Origin: a bacterium
Lineage (GTDB): Bacteria; Eremiobacterota; Eremiobacteria; Baltobacterales; Baltobacteraceae
Direction of reading: 5' to 3'
Length of the DNA: 6,946 nt
NCBI GenBank assembly: GCA_021781095.1
Contig: JAJXXM010000185.1
Coordinates: forward strand, 1 to 6,946
The notes under the pieces were generated by a model, which did not search any database, was not told the DNA's origin, and was given only the letters and a program-made list of their open reading frames with translations. Positions 1 through 6,276 of this stretch are shown one piece after another (the first letter of the stretch is position 1; every line of letters begins with the position of its first letter). The position numbers were made by a program, and so were the translations under genes.

Positions 1-1
1 C

Positions 2-358
2 AAGCGCGCCGCCGACGGCGAGCTCGCTTCGATGTTCGAATCGTACCTTCACGGTCCGACCGGCGTCGTCTTCGCGGGTCTCGATCCCGTCGCTCCGGCG
101 AAAGCGCTCAAAGAATTCTCCGACAACGTGAAAACGTTGGAGGTGAAGGCTGCCTACGTCGACGGTAAATTCGTCGATGCCAAGCAGGTGGATGCGCTTG
201 CAAAACTCCCGCCCAAGGCCGAACTTATCGCGAAAATGGTCGGCTCGCTGGCAAGCCCGTTGCGCGGTCTCGTGACCGTTCTTTCGGGGAACCAAAGCGG
301 CCTCGTTCGCGCACTTCAAGCAATTCGCGAGCAGAAACTCGCGCAATCCGGATCATAA
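2..358 (+). CDS. rplJ: 50S ribosomal protein L10, 3' part (5' end outside window)
   Basis: L10 forms the base of the ribosomal stalk: its N-terminal domain binds 23S rRNA next to L11, and its C-terminal helix carries the L7/L12 dimers that recruit translation factors. The reading frame is open from base 2, so the first in-frame ATG at 32 is an internal methionine and not the start. The 118 visible residues include the typical stretch GPTGVVFAGLDPVAPAKAL, then a KAAYVDGKF-type segment and the conserved LPPKAELIAKMVGSLASPLR region, and end in an amphipathic, Gln/Leu-rich C-terminal helix that should bind L7/L12. Full L10 is usually about 165-180 residues, so roughly the first third is missing. 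It stops with TAA, 15 bases before rplL, as in the usual rplJ-rplL operon. Identification rests on sequence recall plus the adjacent L7/L12 gene; I am confident. Confidence 0.95.
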   Translation, partial: KRAADGELASMFESYLHGPTGVVFAGLDPVAPAKALKEFSDNVKTLEVKAAYVDGKFVDAKQVDALAKLPPKAELIAKMVGSLASPLRGLVTVLSGNQSGLVRALQAIREQKLAQSGS

Positions 359-373
359 GAGAGGATATCTATC

Positions 374-739
374 ATGGCAGTTGCCGAAATCATCGAACAT
401 ATCGATAAGCTCACCGTTCTCGAACTCGCCGACCTGGTCAAGCAGCTCGAGGAAAAATACGGCGTCAGCGCCGCCGCACCGGTTGCGATGATGGCCGCCC
501 CGGCCGCCGCCGCTCCGGCCGCCGAGAAGACCGAATTCGACGTCGTGCTCGCCGATGCGGGCCCGGAGAAGATCAAGGTCATCAAGGCCGTTCGCGAAAT
601 CACGAGCCTCGGGCTCACCGAAGCGAAGTCCTTCGTTGAAAGCGCTCCGAAAGCGATCAAGGAAGGTGTCGCCAAAGACGAAGCTGAGAGCATCAAGAAG
701 AAGCTCGAAGAAGCCGGCGCGAAGGTCGAAATCAAGTAG
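374..739 (+). CDS. rplL: 50S ribosomal protein L7/L12
   Basis: L7/L12 is the multicopy acidic stalk protein that contacts EF-Tu, EF-G and IF2 and stimulates their GTPase activity. The protein is 121 residues, the normal length. Residues 1-32 form the helical dimerisation/L10-binding domain ([20 protein letters not shown]). Residues 33-50 are the flexible Ala/Pro hinge. Residues 52-121 are the globular C-terminal domain with the hallmark [26 protein letters not shown] and [18 protein letters not shown] stretches, ending EAGAKVEIK. The ATG at 374 follows a purine-rich ribosome-binding site (GAGAGGA, about 359-365) at good spacing, and the gene is co-transcribed with rplJ 15 bases upstream. In most bacteria rpoB and rpoC come next; here a strong terminator follows instead. 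The two methionines in the hinge (residues 39-40) are slightly unusual. Confidence 0.98.
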   Translation: MAVAEIIEHIDKLTVLELADLVKQLEEKYGVSAAAPVAMMAAPAAAAPAAEKTEFDVVLADAGPEKIKVIKAVREITSLGLTEAKSFVESAPKAIKEGVAKDEAESIKKKLEEAGAKVEIK

Positions 740-760
740 TTTCGACTCCGTAACCAGAAG

Positions 761-799
761 AAGAGGCGCGACGCTTACCGGCGTTGCGCCTCTTTGTTT
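761..799 (+). terminator. Rho-independent terminator after rplL
   Basis: A 14-bp hairpin pairs 761-774 with 781-794, with one G-U pair (770/785) and no bulge, around a six-base loop TTACCG. The right arm runs straight into TTTGTTT on the plus strand. It starts 21 bases after the rplL stop, so it closes the ribosomal-protein transcript. The left flank (AACCAGAAGAAG) has no T run when read on the minus strand, so I read it as plus-oriented. Confidence 0.88.
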
Positions 800-814
800 C
801 GTCGCCGTATCGAT

Positions 815-820
815 AGGGAG
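815..820 (+). promoter_or_regulatory. Ribosome-binding site that decides the start of the DUF1453-like gene
   Basis: AGGGAG lies nine bases before the ATG at 830. The frame is also open from a TTG at 794, but that codon sits inside the rplL terminator and has no such site, so the ATG at 830 is the start. Confidence 0.7.
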
Positions 821-829
821 TTTTCGTTC

Positions 830-1318
830 ATGCAAACAGCTACCGCGCCGCCGGCGCTCACCGTCGTCGTCTACGTCGCCGCTTTTGCCTTGGTGCTCTT
901 TCGCATGTCGCGCCCGCAACGCATCAGCACCGCGCGCCTCTGGGTCGCGCCGAGTCTGCTTGCATTCGTCGGAATCTGGGTCATCTACGTCGAGCAGCAC
1001 GTCACGCCGTCGCCGCTCTGGGAGATCGTCGTCGCCGTCGTTGCCGGGGTGCTGCTCGGCGCGCCGCTCGGATTTCTGCGGGGAGCGCATACGCCGGTGC
1101 ATGCGACGGAGAGCCGGGGTGTCATGACGCTGGGCTCGGCAATCGTGCCGGCATTGATTTACGTCACCGCATTTGCGGCGCGGCTGCTCCTGCGCGTGAT
1201 CTTTCCTATCGGCAGCGCGGTCGGGGTCGTCGTCGGCGACGGTTTGCTGGTCTTCGCGATCGCGTTTCTCGCCGTCAGCTATTTTGCGATCTATCGCAAA
1301 TACATCGCGTTGGAATAA
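830..1318 (+). CDS. Small multi-span membrane protein, DUF1453/CcdC-like
   Basis: This 162-residue protein is very hydrophobic, with about four or five predicted membrane segments near residues 9-25, 36-54, 64-84, 104-120 and 136-156. Between the first two lies a basic FRMSRPQRIS loop, and after the third comes GAPLGFLRGAHTPVHATESR followed by GVMTLGS. This pattern of RPQRIS, then a Gly-rich helix ending in LRG, then a short T.V....G.VM..GS motif, is what I recall from the DUF1453/CcdC-like membrane proteins. Their biochemical role is not established, although CcdC itself is encoded with cytochrome c maturation genes in Bacillus. No c-type cytochrome or thioredoxin-like gene is nearby and the protein has no cysteine, so I assign no function. 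It is a single-gene unit between two terminators, convergent with hppA. No clear promoter is visible in the 30 bases between the upstream terminator and the start. The family call is from recall and moderately sure. Confidence 0.7.
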   Translation: MQTATAPPALTVVVYVAAFALVLFRMSRPQRISTARLWVAPSLLAFVGIWVIYVEQHVTPSPLWEIVVAVVAGVLLGAPLGFLRGAHTPVHATESRGVMTLGSAIVPALIYVTAFAARLLLRVIFPIGSAVGVVVGDGLLVFAIAFLAVSYFAIYRKYIALE

Positions 1319-1349
1319 AAAAGGGCGCCGCGCTCGCGCGACGCCCTTT
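1319..1349. terminator. Bidirectional terminator between the DUF1453-like gene and hppA
   Basis: The left arm 1320-1332 pairs with 1337-1349 (AAAGGGCG with CGCCCTTT plus an inner CGCG stem), with one C/A mismatch (1328/1341) and a CTCG loop. On the minus strand the stem ends in a run of six T (from the A run 1317-1322), the classic signal for ending the hppA transcript. On the plus strand it ends in only three T, so it is weaker there. It lies between two converging stop codons (1318 and 1373), which fits use by both genes. Confidence 0.85.
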
Positions 1350-1372
1350 CGCAGGCGATGGACCGCCTGGAT

Positions 1373-3478
1373 TTAGTGAACGAGGAAACCGACGAGCAAG
1401 AGTGCGACGATGTTGAGCACCTTGATCATCGGGTTGATCGCCGGACCGGCGGTATCTTTATAGGGATCGCCGACGGTATCGCCGGTGACCGCGGCTTGAT
1501 GCGCGATCGATCCCTTACCGCCGAAGTTGCCTTCTTCGATGTATTTCTTGGCGTTGTCCCACGCACCGCCGCCCGTCGTCATCGAGATGGCGACGAAGAA
1601 TCCGGTGACGATCGATCCGACCAAGATGCCGCCCATGACCTGCGCGCCGGTCGTGCCTTGCAGAACGTTGAAGACGCTGAGCAAGACGACGATGACCGGA
1701 ACGCCGACGGGAATCAGCGCCGGAACGATCATCTCCTTGAGCGCCGCCGCAGTGACGATGCTCACGGTCGTGCCGTAATCGGGCTTCTGGGTTCCGGCCA
1801 TGATGCCGGGCATCTCGCGGAACTGACGACGGACTTCTTCGACGACCGCACCACCGGCGCGTCCGACCGCTTCCATCGAAAGCGAGGCGAAGAGATAGGG
1901 AAGCAGGCCGCCGAGGAAGAGCCCGACGAGTACGTAGGGATTGCCGATGGCGAAGAGATTCGCAACGCCTGCGGCGCACGAGGGATCGCTTCCGGCAGCG
2001 CACGAGTGTTTGGTGAGCTCTTGGAGGAACGCCGCGAAGAGCACCACGGCAGCGAGCGCCGCCGAACCGATCGCGTAGCCCTTGGTGACCGCTTTGGTCG
2101 TGTTGCCGACCGCATCGAGCGGGTCGGTAATATCGCGAACTTCTTTCGGCATCTCCGCCATCTCGGCGATACCGCCGGCGTTATCGGTGATCGGTCCGAA
2201 TGAGTCGATCGCGACGACGATACCGGCCATCGAGAGCATCGACATGACGGCGATCGCGACGCCGTAGAGGTTGGCGACGCCGTACGAAACCAGGATGCCG
2301 GCGACGATAACGATCGCGGGAAGTGCGGTCCCTTGCATCGAGACGGCGAGCCCGGCGATCATGTTGGTCGCGTGTCCGGTCACCGAGGCCTTCGCGATAC
2401 GCTGCACCGGCGAGAATTGCGAGCCGGTATAGTACTCGGTGATAAACGTGATCAGCCCCGTTACGGCGAGACCGACGAACGCACTCACGACGATCGCGGT
2501 CGGGCTCAGGCTGCTTCCGGCGAAGACGTTCTGCGCGAGGAAGTAAATGCCGATCAGCGAGAGGACGCTGGCGACGACCATGCCGCGATAGAGCGCGCCC
2601 ATGACTTTGCCCTTCACGACGGTTCCGAGCGTGACGGCGAAGACGCCGACGATCGAAGCGACGATCGAGACCGCGCCGATGAGCAGCGGGAACGTCGGCG
2701 CTCCAGGGAGCGAGGAACCGAAGACGAGATTGCCGAGCAACATTGCGGCCACGGTGGTCACGCAGTAGGTTTCGAAGAGATCGGCCGCCATACCGGCGCA
2801 ATCGCCGACGTTATCCCCGACGTTGTCGGCGATCACCGCCGGGTTGCGCGGATCGTCCTCGGGGATGCCCGCCTCGACCTTGCCGACGAGATCGGCACCG
2901 ACATCGGCGGCCTTCGTATAGATTCCGCCGCCGAGGCGCGCGAAGACCGAGATCAACGAACATCCGAAGGCGAGGCCGACCATCGCATTGAGCGAGGTCG
3001 TGACGTCGCCGCCGTTCACCTGGAGCAGAATGCCGAAGTACCCTGCGACGGCGAGCAGGCCGAGCCCCACGACGAGCATGCCGGTGACCGCACCGCCGCG
3101 GAAAGCGACGGCGAGCGCCGGCGCCATACCGCCTCGCGCGGCTTCGGCGGTACGCACGTTGGCGCGCACCGAGACGAGCATGCCGATAAATCCGGCGGCG
3201 CCCGAAAGAATCGCGCCGATCAAAAATCCGATCGCGGCTTCTTTACCGAGCGTTGGGGCGACGGCGATGACGATTGCCAGAACGATCGCGACGATCGCGA
3301 CGGTCGTATACTGCCGTTTGAGGAAGGCCATCGCGCCCTCTTGAATCGCGGCGGCGATCTCCTTCATGCGGTCGTTCCCCTGCGGGCGCGAGAGAACCCA
3401 GAAGATGAGCGCGATGCCGTAGACGACGGCAAGCAGGCCGCCGAGCAGGGCAATCAGGATCGCTAGCTGTGTGGTCAC
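1373..3478 (-). CDS. hppA: Membrane-bound proton-pumping inorganic pyrophosphatase (K+-independent type)
   Basis: This integral membrane enzyme hydrolyses pyrophosphate and uses the energy to pump protons across the membrane. At 701 residues it has normal length for the family, which has 16 membrane helices. Visible active-site motifs are the signature [11 protein letters not shown] (192-202) preceded by [15 protein letters not shown] (208-214), DNVGDNVGD (218-226), TDNAGG (431-436), GGAWDNAKK (637-645) and [14 protein letters not shown] (666-679). All acidic and lysine residues expected for Mg-PPi binding are present. The switch position in GNTTKA is Lys462. In this family Lys marks the K+-independent H+ pumps and Ala the K+-dependent ones, so this should be a K+-independent H+-PPase. 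The start is a GTG at 3478: the frame closes at a TAA only six codons upstream with no ATG between, and AAGGAAG lies just before it. An ATG at 3480 is out of frame. The gene follows ppa on the same strand and ends at a strong terminator. A small CAAG...CAAG duplication sits at residues 493-504. Confidence 0.97.
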   Translation of the reverse strand: MTTQLAILIALLGGLLAVVYGIALIFWVLSRPQGNDRMKEIAAAIQEGAMAFLKRQYTTVAIVAIVLAIVIAVAPTLGKEAAIGFLIGAILSGAAGFIGMLVSVRANVRTAEAARGGMAPALAVAFRGGAVTGMLVVGLGLLAVAGYFGILLQVNGGDVTTSLNAMVGLAFGCSLISVFARLGGGIYTKAADVGADLVGKVEAGIPEDDPRNPAVIADNVGDNVGDCAGMAADLFETYCVTTVAAMLLGNLVFGSSLPGAPTFPLLIGAVSIVASIVGVFAVTLGTVVKGKVMGALYRGMVVASVLSLIGIYFLAQNVFAGSSLSPTAIVVSAFVGLAVTGLITFITEYYTGSQFSPVQRIAKASVTGHATNMIAGLAVSMQGTALPAIVIVAGILVSYGVANLYGVAIAVMSMLSMAGIVVAIDSFGPITDNAGGIAEMAEMPKEVRDITDPLDAVGNTTKAVTKGYAIGSAALAAVVLFAAFLQELTKHSCAAGSDPSCAAGVANLFAIGNPYVLVGLFLGGLLPYLFASLSMEAVGRAGGAVVEEVRRQFREMPGIMAGTQKPDYGTTVSIVTAAALKEMIVPALIPVGVPVIVVLLSVFNVLQGTTGAQVMGGILVGSIVTGFFVAISMTTGGGAWDNAKKYIEEGNFGGKGSIAHQAAVTGDTVGDPYKDTAGPAINPMIKVLNIVALLLVGFLVH

Positions 3479-3482
3479 ATTG

Positions 3483-3498
3483 CTTCCTTTGAATTATA
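3483..3498 (-). promoter_or_regulatory. Candidate -10 box (TATAAT) and ribosome-binding site of hppA
   Basis: On the minus strand a perfect TATAAT (3498-3493) stands out in very GC-rich DNA, followed by AAGGAAG (3489-3483) and the GTG start at 3478. The ribosome-binding site is convincing. The promoter reading is weak: no TTGACA-like hexamer sits 16-18 bases upstream, there is no extended TGn, and a start about seven bases after the box would fall inside the ribosome-binding site and give a leader of only about 8 bases. The AT-rich patch may simply keep the start region unstructured. Confidence 0.35.
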
Positions 3499-3510
3499 GA
3501 TAAGAGCGCG

Positions 3511-3542
3511 GAAAACGGGGCCCCGGTCCGACGGCACGGGGC
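3511..3542 (-). terminator. Possible weak hairpin/attenuator between ppa and hppA
   Basis: On the minus strand GCCCCG (3542-3537) can pair with CGGGGC (3525-3520) around an 11-base loop, followed by CCCGTTTTC. The stem has only six pairs and the T run is short and delayed. It competes with a local CGGGGCCCCG palindrome. It could partly separate ppa and hppA transcripts, but it is far weaker than the other terminators in the window. Confidence 0.2.
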
Positions 3543-3596
3543 GCTGGTAGAGTGGTCGCTCGGCCGCTACGGCGGTACGAGCCGGGAGTCCTCCCT

Positions 3597-4157
3597 TTAG
3601 GTGCTCGGCCCCGCCTCGGCGCGCTCGAGAAAGCGCTGGTGCGACTCCGCAATGACGCGGCGGGCGCTCGCCGCATCGTGCCATCCCACCACGCGGGTCT
3701 GCTTGCCTTCGAGGAGCTTGTAGCTCTCGAAAAAGTGCGAGACCTTTTTGAGGAGGTGCGGAAAGATCTGCGTGAAGTTGTGGATCTCTTCGAACGCGGG
3801 CTCGCCGACCGGGACGGCGAGCACCTTGTCGTCCTCTTTCCCCTGGTCGAACATCTCGAGCAAGCCGATCGGCCGTGCGGCAACCAGACAGCCCGGGAAG
3901 GTTGGTTCGATCGTCAAGACGAGCACGTCGAGCGGGTCGTCGTCGAGTGCGAGCGTCTGCGGCGCGAAACCATAGTCGCCGGGGTAATGGATCGCCGAAT
4001 GAAGGACGCGGTCGAGGCGAAAGATATCGAGTTCCTTGTCGTATTCGTATTTATTGCGCGATTTTTCGGGAATCTCGACGACCACGTTGATCTCTTCGGG
4101 GGCGCGCAGCCCGAGCGGAAGATCGAGATAATTTCTTGGTTTGCGATCCTTCATCAT
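3597..4157 (-). CDS. ppa: Soluble family I inorganic pyrophosphatase
   Basis: This cytoplasmic Mg2+-dependent enzyme splits pyrophosphate to two phosphates and so pulls nucleic-acid, aminoacyl-tRNA and isoprenoid synthesis forward. The 186-residue protein fits bacterial family I enzymes (about 165-190). The residues that match the E. coli active site are all there: VEIP (27-30), KYE (36-38), Arg50, Tyr58, Tyr62, the signature DDDPLDV (72-78, with Asp72, Asp74 and Asp77 as metal ligands), Asp104, Asp109 and Lys111 in DQGKEDDK, and Tyr146-Lys147 in FFESYK. A short extra tail follows residue 175. Two ATGs occur in a row at 4157 and 4154; the first is used here but neither has a good ribosome-binding site, so either may be the start. 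The gene is divergent from the flavoprotein gene at 4222 and lies 118 bp upstream of hppA on the same strand, so the two pyrophosphatases may share a transcript. Confidence 0.96.
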   Translation of the reverse strand: MMKDRKPRNYLDLPLGLRAPEEINVVVEIPEKSRNKYEYDKELDIFRLDRVLHSAIHYPGDYGFAPQTLALDDDPLDVLVLTIEPTFPGCLVAARPIGLLEMFDQGKEDDKVLAVPVGEPAFEEIHNFTQIFPHLLKKVSHFFESYKLLEGKQTRVVGWHDAASARRVIAESHQRFLERAEAGPST

Positions 4158-4221
4158 GTGCCCGGAGGTTCTGGTCGGCCTCGAGCGCTACCTGGAACGG
4201 AGTGACGCAGGTGCGGCGCGA
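4158..4221. other. Divergent intergenic region of ppa and the flavoprotein gene
   Basis: These 64 bases between two divergent starts should hold at least the start-proximal signals for both genes. I see no convincing -10/-35 pair on either strand. A GGAGG is present on the plus strand (4164-4168), but no ATG, GTG or TTG in the flavoprotein frame follows at usable distance. The promoters may lie partly inside the opposite coding region. Confidence 0.4.
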
Positions 4222-5430
4222 ATGGCAGCATGGATGATCGAGTCGACCGACCTGCTTATCGTTGGCTGCGGTCCTGCCGGCGGCGTTGCCGCCCGCGAGG
4301 CGGCCGCGCGCGGGTTGGGTGTCGTGGTGCTGGAGAAGGATAGCGTCGTCGGGAGCAAGCGCGTGTGCGCTGCGGGTCTTCGGCCGGGGTTCTGTCACGA
4401 GTTCGATCTTCCCGAATCGTTGGTCCATTGTAACACGCCGCGTCTCGCGCTCTTCGATCCCTATGGCGACGAGCACGCCGTGCGTTTCGGCCCCGGGCAC
4501 ACGTCGACGCGCGAGGAGCTCGATGGAACGATTGCGGCGCGAGCCGCGGCGGCGGGCGCGGAGATTCGTACGAACGCACTCTTTCGCGAACTCTCGTCGG
4601 AGGGCGGGCGTACGCTCGTCGAATACGCCGACACGGCGCGCGGCGAACGCCGTCGCATCGCAGCGCGGCACGTCTTTCTCGCCCAGGGATCGACGGCGAA
4701 ATTGGAACGTCACCCGCGATTCGCATTCTCGGGTTGGTCGTCGGGATTGATGACGACCTTACAGCAACGATGGTATCTCGCTCGCCCCGCCGCGCCGATT
4801 GCCTACGAAACGTTGGAGCTGCACTATTACCCGGCGCGCGACGGCCGCACCGTCGTCGCCTGGATGTTCCCCAAGCGCGACCATCTCGCGATCGGCTTGG
4901 GAATCGCCGGGAAGGTTCCCGGTGCCGAACTTCGCGAGGAGCTCGATGCCTTTGCCGCGCGAACGCTCGGCCGTCTCGCTCCCGGCATCGAGGCGCGCGT
5001 GAAACTCGAAGGGCACCTGCTCTACGGGGGGATGCCGCGCCCGACCGTCGGGGCCGATGGCGTCAGTATCGGGGGCACGGCCGCCGGCCTCGTCGACGCG
5101 ACCAACGGCGAGGGCATTTACGAAGCGGCGACGAGCGGTAGAATGTTGGCCGATCTCGTTTGGCGCTATCGCGACGACGCGACGCGAGCTTCGGCGGCGT
5201 ACGCCCGAGCGCTGCACGATCGCTTCTACGCGCGGCTCGCGCGGCGCGTGAAGTTGTTCGAATTTCTCAGCCGTCGCCCCAAGCGCTTTCGCTTGCTCTT
5301 CGAACAATTTGCCGCCGCGCCGCGTTTTGCCGAACTCGTGGCGAACGAGCGTTTCGATCGTACCTGGGCCGATCGCATCTTTCTGTATGCACAGGCCGCG
5401 CGTTTCGGTGCGAGGTCGTTGCTTGCGTAG
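4222..5430 (+). CDS. FAD-dependent geranylgeranyl-reductase family oxidoreductase
   Basis: Proteins of this family reduce double bonds in isoprenoid chains (chlorophyll phytyl tails, menaquinone side chains, archaeal-type lipids) with FAD. The 402-residue protein opens with a dinucleotide-binding fold: beta strand DLLIV, GCGPAG (15-20), and a second strand ending in Glu38. It continues with a Cys-containing SKRVCAAGLRP loop (45-55), an Arg-Glu-x-Leu-Asp element (97-101), the substrate-cavity segment VVAWMFPKRDHLAIGLG (211-227; family pattern YxWxFP, with the Tyr replaced by Val212) and the C-terminal flavin motif IGGTAAGLVDATNGEGIYEA (283-302). The acidic residue of the usual GDAAG motif is Thr286 here. 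GEGIY..A.SGRM resembles ChlP/BchP-type enzymes, but no pigment genes are visible, so the substrate is unknown. The start is uncertain: ATG 4222 or ATG 4234, both without a clear ribosome-binding site. An ATG at 4156 would overlap the ppa start. The cheR gene follows after six bases. Confidence 0.85.
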   Translation: MAAWMIESTDLLIVGCGPAGGVAAREAAARGLGVVVLEKDSVVGSKRVCAAGLRPGFCHEFDLPESLVHCNTPRLALFDPYGDEHAVRFGPGHTSTREELDGTIAARAAAAGAEIRTNALFRELSSEGGRTLVEYADTARGERRRIAARHVFLAQGSTAKLERHPRFAFSGWSSGLMTTLQQRWYLARPAAPIAYETLELHYYPARDGRTVVAWMFPKRDHLAIGLGIAGKVPGAELREELDAFAARTLGRLAPGIEARVKLEGHLLYGGMPRPTVGADGVSIGGTAAGLVDATNGEGIYEAATSGRMLADLVWRYRDDATRASAAYARALHDRFYARLARRVKLFEFLSRRPKRFRLLFEQFAAAPRFAELVANERFDRTWADRIFLYAQAARFGARSLLA

Positions 5431-5436
5431 GTCGCG

Positions 5437-6276
5437 ATGTCGGTAATGCCGATCACGTCGGAGCAGTACGCGCGCTTGCGGGATACGATTCGCGAGCGAT
5501 TCGGTATTTATTACGACGATACGAAGCAGTTTCTCTTGCAGAGCAGGCTTCAGGCTCGGCTCATCAAGTGTCGCGTCGCCGACTTCGACGAATATTATCG
5601 CTATCTCACCATGTCGCCGAACCGCGAGGCCGAGTGGGACGAACTCGCCTCGGTGCTCTCCAATAACGAAACCTATTTTTTTCGCGAACGCGCCCAACTC
5701 GATGTCCTGGCGAGCGAAGTGGTCGACGAAGCCGTGAAAAATCGTCGACGGCTGCGCATCTGGTCGGCAGCGTGTTCGACGGGGGAAGAACCCTATACGA
5801 TCGCGATGCTGCTCCTCGCCGGCGGGCGTATCGCGCCCTCGGAGATCGATATTCGGGCCGGCGATATCTCGCCGCGCGCGCTGGAGAAAGCGCGAACCGG
5901 GTTTTATCGCGAGTTGTCGTTTCGCGCGACGCCGCCGGAGGTGATGGCGAAGAATTTCCGCCCCTTCGAGAGCGGGTATTTTATCTCCGACGAGATTAAG
6001 AAAATGGTCGAGTTCTCGCGCGTCAATCTGCTCGACCAGAAGGCGGTCGCGGCGTACGGCCCGGCCGACGCGATCTTCTGCCGGAACGTGCTGATCTACT
6101 TCGATAAGCCGACGCAAAAGCGAGTCGTCGAGAATTTTGCAAAGGCGTTGCGCCCGAACGGATATCTCTTTCTCGGCCACGCCGAATCGATCATCAGGCT
6201 CACCGACCTCTACGAGCCGATCGTGACGCCGAAGGCGATCTACTATCGCCTGCGAGGGAACGATGGCGCGCGTTAA
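5437..6276 (+). CDS. cheR: Chemoreceptor glutamate methyltransferase CheR
   Basis: CheR transfers methyl groups from S-adenosylmethionine to glutamates of chemoreceptors, raising kinase activity during adaptation. The 279-residue protein has normal length. Residues 5-70 form the small helical N-terminal domain (YARLRDTIRERFGIYYDDTK, then QSRLQARL). The SAM-binding methyltransferase domain follows, with NNETYFFRE (76-84), WSAACSTGEEPYTIAM (109-124), Asp143 in GDISPRALEKAR, FCRNVLIYFD (214-223) and GYLFLGHAES (242-251). It has no C-terminal TPR extension and no pentapeptide tail, as in plain CheR proteins. The ATG at 5437 is six bases after the stop of the flavoprotein gene; ATG 5446 is an alternative start, and only a weak TAGG precedes the first. 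Its 3' end overlaps cheB by 14 bases, which suggests coupled translation of the opposing adaptation enzymes. The source replicon should encode chemoreceptors and CheA/CheW elsewhere, but none is in view. Confidence 0.96.
   Translation: MSVMPITSEQYARLRDTIRERFGIYYDDTKQFLLQSRLQARLIKCRVADFDEYYRYLTMSPNREAEWDELASVLSNNETYFFRERAQLDVLASEVVDEAVKNRRRLRIWSAACSTGEEPYTIAMLLLAGGRIAPSEIDIRAGDISPRALEKARTGFYRELSFRATPPEVMAKNFRPFESGYFISDEIKKMVEFSRVNLLDQKAVAAYGPADAIFCRNVLIYFDKPTQKRVVENFAKALRPNGYLFLGHAESIIRLTDLYEPIVTPKAIYYRLRGNDGAR

Noticed and set aside
794..829. A TTG start at 794 for the membrane-protein gene
   Set aside because: It lies in the right arm and T tail of the rplL terminator and adds a basic stretch. 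The ATG at 830 has a clear ribosome-binding site.
353..1102. A 249-codon minus-strand frame over rplL and the membrane-protein gene
   Set aside because: It crosses rplL and the strong terminator, and its composition is charged and repetitive like the other shadows.
3282..3302. A short tandem of GACGATCGC units and frequent CGATCG palindromes
   Set aside because: It falls inside hppA where it encodes repeated Ile-Val-Ala in a membrane helix. The hexamer is favoured by the codon usage throughout, so I see no separate signal.
2333..3466. A 377-codon plus-strand open frame antisense to hppA, and a similar 281-codon frame at 1358-2203
   Set aside because: Both products are extremely rich in Arg, Asp, Glu and His, with no domain. 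They mirror the membrane-helix codons of hppA, whose motifs are complete.
3538..3600. A tRNA-like look (GGTAGAGTGGTC followed by short stems) between ppa and hppA
   Set aside because: No matching acceptor arms, no standard T-loop and no sensible anticodon arm could be assembled on either strand.
4141..4221. An upstream start (TTG 4141 or ATG 4156) for the flavoprotein gene
   Set aside because: Both would overlap the ppa start region and add a tail that is not needed before the dinucleotide-binding fold. Neither has a usable ribosome-binding site.
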